Assembly: GCF_000615905.1 (NCBI RefSeq)
Contig: NZ_BAMN01000004.1
Location: 120,842 to 184,841 of the forward strand
Reading direction: 5' to 3'
Length of the DNA stretch: 64,000 nt
Source: Companilactobacillus nodensis DSM 19682 = JCM 14932 = NBRC 107160
GTDB taxonomy: Bacteria; Bacillota; Bacilli; Lactobacillales; Lactobacillaceae
Below the pieces are notes generated by a model that was given only the letters and a program-made list of their open reading frames with translations, had not been told where the DNA came from and ran no database searches. Of the stretch, positions 8,316 to 16,769 are shown piece after piece. How positions within the stretch are numbered: the first letter of the stretch is position 1; the number at the start of each line of letters is the position of its first letter. Made by a program: the position numbers and the translations under genes.

Positions 8316-10076
8316 TTAGAGATTATCTCCCTTAGCACGAAGTAATTCTCCAAGTGAAGGTTGATCCTTAGGATCAATATCATACTTCTTAGAATATTCA
8401 TCAACAGCATCTTTTCCATACAACTTCTCATCGAGTGGCATGAAGGCTGTGGCAATTGGATCTTCTTGCTTGATCACAGCGTTGATAACGATGGGTTTCT
8501 TATTTCCAGCAGCTTGTAACTTCTTGATTTGATCGAAAACATCATTAGCTTCTTTGATATTAGTAATAGTGAAACCAATTCCGCCAAGTCCTTCAGCGAC
8601 TTTGGCCCAATCTGCACCCGTGAGGTCAACTCCGTACAAGTGTTGCTTTGTAGCAACTTGCTCGTAATAAATGAATCCTAATCTTTCATTGGACAAAACA
8701 ACGTTAACAACTGGCAAGCCATAGCGTGCTTCAGTAATGATATCTGGTGCAACCATTGAAAATCCACCATCACCAGACAATGTCCATGCTTGTCCATCAG
8801 GAACACTCAAGGCACCAGCAATTCCAGCGGGAAGGCCGAACCCCATTGTGGCAAATAATCCTGACAAGGCAAAACGTTGATTCTTATTCATTGGTAATCC
8901 ACGAACACCGAATTCTGTAACATTACCAGTATCAACACCATAAGTATCATTAGGACCAGCCATTTCAGCAATCTTAGCTGTGATCGTTTCTGGATTCAAA
9001 CCGTCACTGTCGTCCTTAGCACGATCAGCAATCCATCTGTCCCAGTTAGCTTTGTTAGTTTGATTAGACTTCAACCAGTCACCTGCTGGCAATGTCTCAC
9101 CAGTACCAATTAAGGCCTTCAAATAACTTTCAGCATCAGAAATAACTGCATAGTCGACATCAACTGTCTTACCAATATCATATGGATTATTGTTTACTTC
9201 GATGATCTTCAAGTTCTTTGGCCAGAATCCTGCGAATGGGAACTCTGAACCTAGGAAGAGTATCAGATCAGCATGTTGTAGTGCCTCAAATCCAGACTTG
9301 CTACCAAGGCGCCCAAAGGTACCGATAAAATTAGGATGGTCGGTACTGATAACGCCGGTTGCAGGAACAGTATTCATGATTGGCAAGTTGAACTGTTCTG
9401 AGAACTTAGTCAATGTCTCACGGGCACCAAGCAATCCACGACCAGCATAAACTAGTGGATGCTTAGCTTCTTTCAACATATTCAAAGTGTTAGTTACATC
9501 TTCAGGATTGATTGTTTGTGAGTAATCATTCTCAACGACTTTTGGAGTCTTAGGTGATTCGTAATCAATCTCTGCTGCAGTAAGATCCTCAGGCAAAGTA
9601 ACTACGGCAACACCCTTTTGGCGGTATGCTTCACGAATTGCTTGGTTGATAACATAAGGAATTTGTTCAGCAGTTGTAACAGTACGATTGTAAACCGCCA
9701 CATCAGCAAACATTGGAGTTTCGTCCATCTCTTGGAAGTAGTTAGTATTCATAGTTGTTTGGGGAACTTGTCCAACTAATGCTAGAACGGGTACGTGATC
9801 CATCTTGGCATCATACAATCCATTGAACAAATGTGTTGCTCCAGGACCAGCTGAACCGAATGCTACACCGATCTTACCAGTAAATTTGGCGTCAGCTGAT
9901 GCAGCAATGGCACCAACCTCCTCATGACGCACTTGAATATACTTGATCTTATCTTTTTCGAGATATAGTCCCTCAACTGTATGGTTGATCGAACCGCCGG
10001 GAATACCGTAGACGTGATCGACACCCCACTCTTCAAGAACTTTAACTAGTGCTTGACCTGCTATCATTTTTGACAT
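8316..10076 (-). CDS. pox: Pyruvate oxidase
   Basis: The enzyme turns pyruvate, phosphate and oxygen into acetyl phosphate, CO2 and hydrogen peroxide, using thiamine diphosphate and FAD. The 586 residues match the family length. The N-terminal Pyr domain carries the RHEEVGA motif with the catalytic Glu (about 52), the centre is an FAD-type domain, and the C-terminal PP domain carries GDGGFSMVAPDIITEARYG followed by LSNERLGFIYYEQ, the ThDP/Mg binding motif. It is a single-gene unit with a cre-like site 36 bases upstream, fitting carbon-catabolite repression. Acetolactate synthase is excluded by overall similarity to PoxB/SpxB-type proteins of lactobacilli, as far as I can judge by eye. Confidence 0.93.
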   Translation of the reverse strand: MSKMIAGQALVKVLEEWGVDHVYGIPGGSINHTVEGLYLEKDKIKYIQVRHEEVGAIAASADAKFTGKIGVAFGSAGPGATHLFNGLYDAKMDHVPVLALVGQVPQTTMNTNYFQEMDETPMFADVAVYNRTVTTAEQIPYVINQAIREAYRQKGVAVVTLPEDLTAAEIDYESPKTPKVVENDYSQTINPEDVTNTLNMLKEAKHPLVYAGRGLLGARETLTKFSEQFNLPIMNTVPATGVISTDHPNFIGTFGRLGSKSGFEALQHADLILFLGSEFPFAGFWPKNLKIIEVNNNPYDIGKTVDVDYAVISDAESYLKALIGTGETLPAGDWLKSNQTNKANWDRWIADRAKDDSDGLNPETITAKIAEMAGPNDTYGVDTGNVTEFGVRGLPMNKNQRFALSGLFATMGFGLPAGIAGALSVPDGQAWTLSGDGGFSMVAPDIITEARYGLPVVNVVLSNERLGFIYYEQVATKQHLYGVDLTGADWAKVAEGLGGIGFTITNIKEANDVFDQIKKLQAAGNKKPIVINAVIKQEDPIATAFMPLDEKLYGKDAVDEYSKKYDIDPKDQPSLGELLRAKGDNL

Positions 10077-10111
10077 AATAAAAACTTCCTTCTATTTAAA
10101 CATTTTTATTC

Positions 10112-10125
10112 TGAAAACGAATTCA
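10112..10125 (-). promoter_or_regulatory. cre-like CcpA site upstream of pox
   Basis: TGAAAACGAATTCA fits the cre consensus TGWAANCGNTNWCA with one mismatch and lies 36 bases before the pox start codon. Pyruvate oxidase genes of lactobacilli are known CcpA targets, so the site is plausible. Confidence 0.45.
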
Positions 10126-10304
10126 CGATAATCTTGCCAATAATCAGAAAATTTGTCAAAGATTCTTTCTCGTAGTTATTTATTTAAATCAAAATAATTG
10201 TCAGATTTATTAAAATAAATTTACAATTTTAGAAATTCATTTTTCTGGAAATATGTTTAAACAAGTATTAGACTTGTCAAAAATAACGAACGGTGGTGTT
10301 ACTT

Positions 10305-11713
10305 ATGCAAGTATTTCAAAAAAAAGATACTAATGATCTATTAAACCGAACTTCTCCTTTAAAAAGAACCTTGCATACTTGGGATTTGACCTTTCTTGGC
10401 ATTGGGGCAATTATTGGAACAGGTATCTTCGTTCTAACTGGTAAAGGAGCTTTGACGACCGGACCTTCACTCGCAGTTTCATTCTTAATCGCAGCCATCT
10501 GTTGCGGGTTCGCCGGATTATGTTACGCCGAATTTGCTTCTATGGCGCCTGTGGCTGGTTCAGCCTACACATACTCATATATTTCCTTCGGTGAAATTAT
10601 TGCCTTTATCATTGGTTGGGACTTAATTCTTGAGTATGCTCTCGGTGCCGCAACCGTTTCAGCTGGATGGTCCGGTTATTTCGTCAACTTGATGAATAAC
10701 TTCGGTATTCACATCCCTAAAGTCTTGACGGCGGCGGCTGGTACAACTCCTGGGGTAACAACTTACTTCAACCTACCAGCATTTTTGATTATTCTCTTGA
10801 TTACCTATATTTTGGCAAAAGGTATCAATACGACTAAACGTGTCAATGACACAATGGTTATTATCAAATTAGCCGTTATTATTTTATTCATCGTCTGCAC
10901 TATTTGGTTTGTAAAACCTCAAAACTGGAAACCATTCACACCTTACGGACTATATTCCTTCCACAATGGAACGGCTGCCGGAGTCATTCCTGCTGCATCG
11001 ATCGTCTTCTTCTCATTCATTGGCTTTGATTCTGTCTCTTCAAGTGCTGAGGAAACTATCAATCCCAGCAAGACGTTGCCACGAGGTATCATGTTATCAC
11101 TTGGTATTTCAACAGTTCTCTATATTGCTATGACTCTGATCATGACAGGCGTTGTTAAATACACTGTCTTCGCCAAATTCTTGGATGCTCCGATTCTAGC
11201 TGTCTTGAAAGCAACCGGCCAAACTTGGTTAAGCATTATCGTCAGTATCGGTGCTATCCTTGGTATGACAACTGTTATCCTCGTTCAATTGTATGGACAA
11301 TCACGTATCACTTACTCAATGTCACGTGACGGATTATTCCCGAAGTTTTTTGGAGAAGTTGACTTACAACGCCAGACACCATACAAGGAACATGGTTCTT
11401 CGGAATCATTACCGCTGTTACTGCAGGATTCATTAATCTAAATATTCTTTCTGAACTAGTTAACATTGGTACTCTAACAGCCTTCATCCTCGTATCAGCT
11501 GGAGTGTTATGGATGAGACACAAACACCCTGAGATCCACCGTGGATTCCGTGCCCCTGGAGTTCCATTTACACCGATCATCGCAATTGCCTTTTGTTTAC
11601 TACTAGTCGCTGGACTCAATTGGGAAACATGGTTGAGATTCGTCATCTGGTTCGCAATTGGATTGGTTATTTACTTTAACTATTCTTACAAGCATTCAAA
11701 ATTGAGAAATTAA
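10305..11713 (+). pseudogene. APC-family amino acid permease (single-base frameshift)
   Basis: This is a CAT-type member of the amino acid-polyamine-organocation family, probably importing an amino acid by proton symport. The N-terminus shows GIGAIIGTGIFVLTG, the substrate-backbone loop of APC transporters, followed by further membrane segments. The frame breaks at the GG of 11387-11388. A third G gives YKGTWFFGIITAV and the frame runs to TAA at 11713, about 469 residues and 12 membrane segments, the usual size. I start at ATG 10305 behind a GGTGGTG ribosome site. The break is probably a dropped base, not decay, because the distal part keeps its reading frame and hydrophobic pattern. Confidence 0.82.
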
Positions 11714-11746
11714 AAAAACGAGCTGCAAATTGCAGTTCGTTTTTTG
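11712..11746. terminator. Bidirectional terminator between APC permease and SLAP-CAP gene
   Basis: ACGAGCTGCAA and TTGCAGTTCGT (11718-11740) form a stem with one wobble pair or mismatch, flanked by A- and T-runs on both sides. Confidence 0.75.
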
Positions 11747-11755
11747 GGTTTAAAT

Positions 11756-12526
11756 TTATTTTAGTTGTGCAAGATCAAATGCTGTAAAAGCACAGGGATT
11801 CTCAGTTCCACATGAAATACCGATACCAATGTCAGTAAAAGCTGGATTCATCAAATTATCATAATTTTGTGTAATATTAGATGATTTTAATTCTTTCATG
11901 GTTTCACTTACAATTTTTTCTGAATTATCACCAAAGCCTATATACGAACTAAATGACTCTCCAACTTTTCCGTAACCATAATTTACTCCGTTAGCTTTGA
12001 ACATTGGCCAAGGATTATCAGTCATTTTTCCATGTCCATTAGCCTCATTCATCCATTCAGCGGACATTTCAATGGCAACATTGTTTAATCCGGAATTCAT
12101 CTTTAAAGGTGCAGTTCCACGAGCCGCACGTTCAGTATTGATTGCATTCAAAAGTCCAGTTTGAATTGCAGACTGACTATTTCTATATTGATCACTCCAA
12201 CTTGCCTGATCATCCCAACTAACATTGGGTGTAGTATCAGCCTGAGCAAGTTTTGTAACCTCATTATCTTTGACATACTCATTTGTAGCAACTTGATCAT
12301 AATTCAAGCCATCTAGTGTAATAACTTTGCCCATTAGCCAATCACTATTAGCTGTCAAAGCACGGTTGGTAACCAATGCCCCTTGCTTGTTGTATATTCT
12401 CGTAATTTTGTTAGTTCTGACAACACTTTTTTATGCAGCATCGGCTGTATTAGACGAAAAAGTTCCGACTGAAAGTAACATTGCTGCCGACATACCAGCA
12501 ATTAAAGACTTTTTGAATAAATTCAT
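11756..12526 (-). pseudogene. SLAP-CAP surface protein with premature stop after the signal peptide
   Basis: Read through the stop, the product has 256 residues: a secretion signal (start MNLFKKSLIAGMSAAMLL), a SLAP-type surface-attachment domain (VVRTNKITRIYNKQG to QVATNEYVKDNEV), and a CAP domain (about 130-256, LLNAINTERAARG, then GESFSSYIGFG). The adjacent gene at 12621-13688 has the same plan. An in-frame TAA sits at 12431-12433, codon 32, just behind the expected signal cleavage region. Both sides are in the same frame, so one base change such as CAA to TAA suffices. Translation restarting downstream would lack a signal. It could be a true nonsense mutation or a base-call error. Confidence 0.75.
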
Positions 12527-12620
12527 AAAGTAATTCCCCCATTAATTAATATAAGCACACATGTAACAACACAATTATACAACTATATACACATGCACTA
12601 ACATATTAATTAATTTTAAC

Positions 12621-13688
12621 TTACATACCAATAAAGTCTTGCGCAATATAATATCTATCGGTTGTAGCATCATAATTAGAACTAATTCCAATGTAGTTAT
12701 ATGTTGAACTTACAACACTATTATAATGTGCGTGACCTGGCTCATCCTTGAATGACTTCATAACGGCTGTGGCCAACTGTTCAGGGGTCGAACCATTGCC
12801 ACCAATCTCCTCATCAATATTCTCTGCAGCTGCATGATAACTCAAGCCATTCTCATCAAAGGCACTGAAACAATCAGAACCATTTGGTCTCGTGTGACTG
12901 AAGCTTTGAACGATTTCATTTGCACGAGTAACAGCAGTCTGTGTTAAACCAGGAGTTTCTTGTAATGGTGCAACTCCCAAGCTAGCACGTTCATCATTAA
13001 CTGACTTCAAAATTGCAGATCTAACGGCATCTTTGGGTAGTTCGACTCTCGTTGGTTTGCTTGTATTTGTATTCGTGCTTGTATTATTGTTATTTGTATT
13101 TGTATTTGTTCCAGTATTAGTATTACTGTTGTTATTATTATCATTCGCAGTCAATCCAAATCCAGCATCATACGTAATTGTCGCCAAATTATTCAACCAC
13201 ATATGATTGGATGGCACCCATTCGGTTTTGGAGATCTTGTAAAAAATTACACCGTTTTGATTAATAACCGCTTTTGATACCGCCCATTCACTACCCTCGG
13301 CCAATTTACGACTACTGATTCGATTAATAGATGTATCAAATAAATCAGCATTACCACCGACCACTCTACCGGCCAAATGAAATTGTATATTTTGTTGTTG
13401 GATACTAGGATCATAGACCTCAGAATCTTTGACATACTCATTTGTAGCTACTTGATCATAATATTCATCATTAATTAAAATTTGTTTACCCATTCTCCAA
13501 TCGGTGTTAGCCTGAAGTGCACGATTCTTTACCAAATCGCCTTGTTTAGTATAAATGTAAGTAACTTTTGAAGTCCTTACCACCGGATAGTCACTTGCTT
13601 TGACAGTTTGAGGTGAAGTTAAAATTCTTGTTGATAATAATGTTGCAGCAGCCATCCCCACAATGGCAGTCCTTTTAATAAGTTTCAT
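12621..13688 (-). CDS. Secreted SLAP and CAP domain surface protein
   Basis: The 355-residue protein begins with a signal peptide (1-31). One or two SLAP-type segments follow (about 35-90 with VVRTSKVTYIYTKQGD and QVATNEYVKDSEV, and a second less similar one at about 100-170). Then comes an Asn/Thr linker of low complexity (181-210) and a C-terminal CAP domain (220-355). The CAP domain shows SHTRPNGSDCF, AENI and GHAHYNSVV, the CAP signature motifs. SLAP domains hold proteins on the cell wall; the role of bacterial CAP domains is poorly known. The promoter gap upstream holds palindromes at 13754-13768 and 13885-13900. The gene is a paralogue of the broken gene beside it. Confidence 0.88.
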   Translation of the reverse strand: MKLIKRTAIVGMAAATLLSTRILTSPQTVKASDYPVVRTSKVTYIYTKQGDLVKNRALQANTDWRMGKQILINDEYYDQVATNEYVKDSEVYDPSIQQQNIQFHLAGRVVGGNADLFDTSINRISSRKLAEGSEWAVSKAVINQNGVIFYKISKTEWVPSNHMWLNNLATITYDAGFGLTANDNNNNSNTNTGTNTNTNNNNTSTNTNTSKPTRVELPKDAVRSAILKSVNDERASLGVAPLQETPGLTQTAVTRANEIVQSFSHTRPNGSDCFSAFDENGLSYHAAAENIDEEIGGNGSTPEQLATAVMKSFKDEPGHAHYNSVVSSTYNYIGISSNYDATTDRYYIAQDFIGM

Positions 13689-13753
13689 AAAATATTTTTC
13701 CCCTTTTTTAGTTTTCTTTAAGAATTAAAATGTATAATCATAACGAAGATTCT

Positions 13754-13930
13754 AATGAAGGCTTCATTACTCATGTGATATTTTTTATGAATCTAAAAAT
13801 TCCCCCTTTATTTATCAACAAGTCGTATGGGACTATTTTGTTCATTCGAAATAAACAGGAGCGATATATTAGGATAAAAAGCATTTTTCACAAGTGAAAA
13901 GCTAGAGTATACAGCTTGTAAACGCTTTTG
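13754..13930. promoter_or_regulatory. Divergent control region with palindromes and a cre-like site
   Basis: The 353-base gap between the SLAP-CAP gene and the XRE gene holds no reading frame I trust. It contains the palindromes AATGAAG-g-CTTCATT (13754-13768) and TTTTCAC-aa-GTGAAAA (13885-13900), and TGTAAACGCTTTTG (13917-13930), which matches the cre core but not its end. Any of these could be an operator for the XRE regulator or CcpA. Confidence 0.3.
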
Positions 13931-14041
13931 ATTGTGCTAATATGCCTTTTTTGATAAACTAATTAGTCATACCTTGCTCTTCAATGAACAATCTAATTAA
14001 TCTATCGTTAAAGAGAATCATTTTTGACTGGAGGTACATAA

Positions 14042-14353
14042 ATGCTTGGTAAAATAAGTAAGCTTATTCGCGAACGTCGTAGATCTTTGAACTTAACTAT
14101 TGAACAGTTAGCTGAAAAATCTGGTGTTTCTGAAAGCTTTATCTCACGTATTGAGAGAGGCGAGGTTGATAACGTCAGGATAAAAAAGTTGAATGATATT
14201 GCGAATGCTTTGAATATGCAATTATCCGACTTTTTTACCGACTCAAACCTTTCTGATATCTATACGCTGGACTTGATTAAATATCTTTCCAACTTACCAG
14301 AAGACGAGCGAAAGAGAGTTTCTGAAGTACTCTTGAAAGTTATCAATCTATAA
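14042..14353 (+). CDS. XRE-family HTH transcriptional regulator
   Basis: The 103-residue protein is a helix-turn-helix domain in its first 65 residues (IRERRRSLNLTIEQLAEKSGVSESFISRIERGE) with the classic spacing of Cro/C1-type regulators. A short helical C-terminal part (about 70-103, LIKYLSNLPEDERKRVSEVLLKV) resembles the dimerisation tail of SinR-like proteins. The ATG follows GGAGG at 14031-14035. It is divergent from the SLAP-CAP genes and may control them, though nothing proves this. The gene end overlaps the convergent small gene by six bases. Confidence 0.88.
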   Translation: MLGKISKLIRERRRSLNLTIEQLAEKSGVSESFISRIERGEVDNVRIKKLNDIANALNMQLSDFFTDSNLSDIYTLDLIKYLSNLPEDERKRVSEVLLKVINL

Positions 14354-14569
14354 TTCATATTTAGCTACGATCAATCCAGCAATTTCTTCAATTGAGTACT
14401 CTCGGTAATGCTTTTTGTAAAAATCCGCTATATCTATTGTCTTATTGGGAAGATTTAGTGTTAAAACATTGAAATTACGGTAATCGATAGCTTTAGTACT
14501 ACGATTATAGATTTCAAATTTTAAATCCTGTAAAGTTTTTAAGTTATCTAATAGTTTTGTATTATTCAT
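14348..14569 (-). CDS. Hypothetical 73-residue protein
   Basis: I do not recognise this small protein. It is soluble, with a helical N-terminus (NTKLLDNLKTLQDLKFEIYNRSTKAIDYRN), and ends with YSIEEIAGLIVAKYEL. A good AAGGGGG ribosome site lies 7-13 bases before the ATG. Its end overlaps the end of the convergent XRE gene by six bases, so the two transcripts could form a short antisense duplex. Coding status is likely but not certain. Confidence 0.55.
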   Translation of the reverse strand: MNNTKLLDNLKTLQDLKFEIYNRSTKAIDYRNFNVLTLNLPNKTIDIADFYKKHYREYSIEEIAGLIVAKYEL

Positions 14570-14667
14570 TTTTAATCCCCCTTGATTAAAAATAATCCCT
14601 ATACATCTTTTAGAATAACGTACAGTTTAATTTTTGAAAACGTTTTTAGAAATAAATTTAATAAAAA

Positions 14668-14719
14668 TAGGACTTCTTAGCTTGGCAATCTGCCAGTTAA
14701 GAAGTCCTATTTGTTTTTT
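14668..14719. terminator. Bidirectional terminator
   Basis: ATAGGACTTCTTA (14668-14680) and TAAGAAGTCCTAT (14698-14710) form a 13-pair stem. The inner part adds TTGGCA/TGCCAG pairs. T-runs follow on both strands. It ends the minus-strand run that finishes at 14721. Confidence 0.8.
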
Positions 14720-14720
14720 A

Positions 14721-14966
14721 TTAGTTATTGAAAAACTGAGTTAATATTAAGAACGCTATTCCACCGACAATAATTCCAATTCCAACGATGAAAAAGTTCC
14801 AAAGGCCTAAAACACCAAAAATTATCAACAAAATTCCGATAAATGGATGGCGCAACAACGCTGCTCCCGTTTTGATCAATAACCAAATCATTACCAGAAT
14901 TGCCACCCCGATTGCAATTAAGAGTGGTGCTGAACTAGATGTACTAGTTGCCATTAATGTGAACAT
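14721..14966 (-). CDS. Small membrane protein (81 aa)
   Basis: The protein has three predicted membrane segments: PLLIAIGVAILVMIWLLI, FIGILLIIFGVLGLW and FFIVGIGIIVGGIAFLIL. There is no soluble domain. The ATG at 14964-14966 has AGGAGG six bases upstream, so I prefer it to the internal Met at residue 6. No function can be given. It lies downstream of the PadR-linked membrane protein on the same strand. Confidence 0.7.
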   Translation of the reverse strand: MFTLMATSTSSSAPLLIAIGVAILVMIWLLIKTGAALLRHPFIGILLIIFGVLGLWNFFIVGIGIIVGGIAFLILTQFFNN

Positions 14967-15029
14967 TTCATTCCTCCTTATGATGCTAGATTATAGCATT
15001 AGTAATTGAAGGAAGTATGAAAAAAAGCA

Positions 15030-15638
15030 TTATTTCTTGATTAATACTTTGTTCAAAATATTATACATGATAAAAGATAGATAAAAGCCAGCCGCATAAC
15101 AGATCAGGGTTATTTCTAATACTGCCAGCAAGACACTTTTGGAAGAAAACTCATTGACTAAATAAACAAAAATACCGGCGATTAAAAGTATGCTACCTAA
15201 TCCCAATAGATATTTATGTACATGAACAAAAAAAACATCACTACCACTAGGCTTATGCAATTCTTCGTTCTTGAATTGACTAATAATCTCTCTAATTGCT
15301 GTATCTTCACTCTTACCTAATGACTTCTGATCGGTAACATAATCCACCATCATAGTCTTGATTTCCATTTTTTCATCATCAGAAATATCCAGATCATGAA
15401 CAAATTGATCAATGGACTCGTAAGTTTTGTACAACGGATTGATTCTTAAATGATCAATATAATTGATTATCGACCAAAATGCTGCCAACATAATCGCAAA
15501 CATATAACCGACAACAAAAATAGATTCCGTTTGTCGAGGATCAATAACACTATCCAAATAGTAACAGATGAAGAATAGAATCATTGATATCACCAAAATT
15601 GTTTTATAACTAATTTGTTTAATCGAAAAATAATTCAT
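15030..15638 (-). CDS. Membrane protein partner of PadR regulator (HAAS/DUF1700-like)
   Basis: The 202-residue protein has two N-terminal membrane segments (about 14-32 and 42-62), a cytoplasmic helical middle, and two C-terminal membrane segments. The middle (SDDEKMEIKTMMVDYVTDQK, then GKSEDTAIREIISQF) looks like the HAAS/DUF1700-type helical region often encoded next to PadR regulators. I start at ATG 15638, preceded by GAGGTG, 11 bases after the PadR stop; the longer frame from 15668 would overlap PadR. PadR-paired membrane proteins often respond to envelope stress, but the function here is open. Confidence 0.75.
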   Translation of the reverse strand: MNYFSIKQISYKTILVISMILFFICYYLDSVIDPRQTESIFVVGYMFAIMLAAFWSIINYIDHLRINPLYKTYESIDQFVHDLDISDDEKMEIKTMMVDYVTDQKSLGKSEDTAIREIISQFKNEELHKPSGSDVFFVHVHKYLLGLGSILLIAGIFVYLVNEFSSKSVLLAVLEITLICYAAGFYLSFIMYNILNKVLIKK

Positions 15639-15648
15639 CGCATTCACC

Positions 15649-15963
15649 TCACATAAACCTTTGAACAACTTCAGACAATGATTGAAAGTCTCGCTTCATA
15701 CCGTCTAATTGCTTGATGCCTTGATCCATAATATGATAGTATTTTCGTTTACCGCCGTGGGTCTTTTCTCCCCAATATGCTTCAATACATCCCTGCTTTT
15801 CTAATCGCTTCAAAGCCAAATACAAAGTTGCTTCTTGAATTTCAAACGTCTCATCAGATTTATCAGTTATATTCTTAGAAATCTGATAACCATAATTATC
15901 TTCTTCCTTGAGAACCGATAAGATCAGTAAATCTATCGTCCCTTTCAACATTTCTTTATTCAT
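15649..15963 (-). CDS. PadR-family transcriptional regulator
   Basis: The 104-residue protein is a typical PadR winged helix: LKGTIDLLILSVLKEEDNYG, then the wing region ATLYLALKRLEKQGCIEAYWGE and GGKRKYYHIMDQGIKQL. It is the first gene of a two-gene unit with the membrane protein that starts 11 bases behind its stop. PadR proteins usually repress their own operon. The start ATG at 15961-15963 is in the standard position for the family. Confidence 0.9.
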   Translation of the reverse strand: MNKEMLKGTIDLLILSVLKEEDNYGYQISKNITDKSDETFEIQEATLYLALKRLEKQGCIEAYWGEKTHGGKRKYYHIMDQGIKQLDGMKRDFQSLSEVVQRFM

Positions 15964-16017
15964 TAGGCCAAATCCTCTTAAGTTCCATTATTACTTCTAT
16001 TTTACAGAACACTGGCA

Positions 16018-16608
16018 CTAATTACTAATAAAGCTCCATTTAAAAATCTTATTTTCAAATTTATAAATTACTTTTAGAAACCTATTTAACATTATTGAAT
16101 CGAATAGATAAATATAACTAATAATACTAATAATCGTTCCAATTGATGCACCAACAAAAACATCCACTGGATAATGAACACCGACGAATATTCTAGATAG
16201 GCCAACTATCAATGCTAAGACTGGAAATAAATAGCGTACTTTTGACTTAGTATAAATAAAAAATATAATCATAATACTAAAAAACACAATTGTGTGGTCA
16301 CTAGGAAAACTATTACCAAGGTTCTTAGATATCAACTGATGAACATTCGACCAGACTGCAAAAGGTTGGCGATGATAGTAAATTCTCCCAGCAATCAATT
16401 TGCCCACTAACTCCGAAATGAGACAGGATATTACACTGACTGACAACATTTGCCTGAATTGAAAATCATTTTGTTTAACAAACCACAGACAAATCATAAC
16501 CACTGCCAAAATATAAACTGTATATTTGGCGGTAAAAACTCCAATGGTATCCAATAGGTCAGACTTAGTTGCTAGATCATTGACTGACCTGAATAAAAAA
16601 GCATCCAT
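16018..16608 (-). CDS. PAP2-family phosphatase, likely undecaprenyl-diphosphatase (BcrC-like)
   Basis: The 196-residue membrane protein shows the three PAP2 motifs: K70-(x)-RQP82, S100-FPSDH105 and SR(138-139)-x-H145-xxx-D149. His105, His145 and Asp149 would be catalytic. Five to six membrane segments fit. BcrC-type PAP2 enzymes release phosphate from undecaprenyl diphosphate and recycle the peptidoglycan lipid carrier, which also helps against bacitracin. That assignment is by length and layout; a general lipid phosphatase is possible. The gene stands alone. Confidence 0.85.
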   Translation of the reverse strand: MDAFLFRSVNDLATKSDLLDTIGVFTAKYTVYILAVVMICLWFVKQNDFQFRQMLSVSVISCLISELVGKLIAGRIYYHRQPFAVWSNVHQLISKNLGNSFPSDHTIVFFSIMIIFFIYTKSKVRYLFPVLALIVGLSRIFVGVHYPVDVFVGASIGTIISIISYIYLFDSIMLNRFLKVIYKFENKIFKWSFISN

Positions 16609-16699
16609 TTTAAAACCTCTACTTAATATTATTGAGTATTTGATTAAACTATAATATAAAGTAATGTACTCAATAATACAAGGTACTTTTACAAATAAA

Positions 16700-16740
16700 A
16701 AACTGTGAATATTATTATTTCACAGTTTCATTGCTATAAT
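16700..16740 (+). promoter_or_regulatory. Promoter with inverted repeat before the oxidoreductase gene
   Basis: An extended -10 (TG-c-TATAAT, 16732-16740) lies 29 bases before the gene. Just upstream, AAACTGTGAA (16700-16709) and TTCACAGTTT (16719-16728) are perfect inverted arms with a nine-base gap covering the -35 region. This is the position of a repressor or redox-regulator operator. Confidence 0.45.
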
Positions 16741-16769
16741 TACTCTAATAAGTAAAGGAGATTTTATTA

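Noticed and set aside
11756..12376. Shorter SLAP-CAP gene starting inside at 12376
   Set aside because: It would lack the signal peptide and half of the SLAP domain; the upstream signal in the same frame shows this is the rest of a longer gene.
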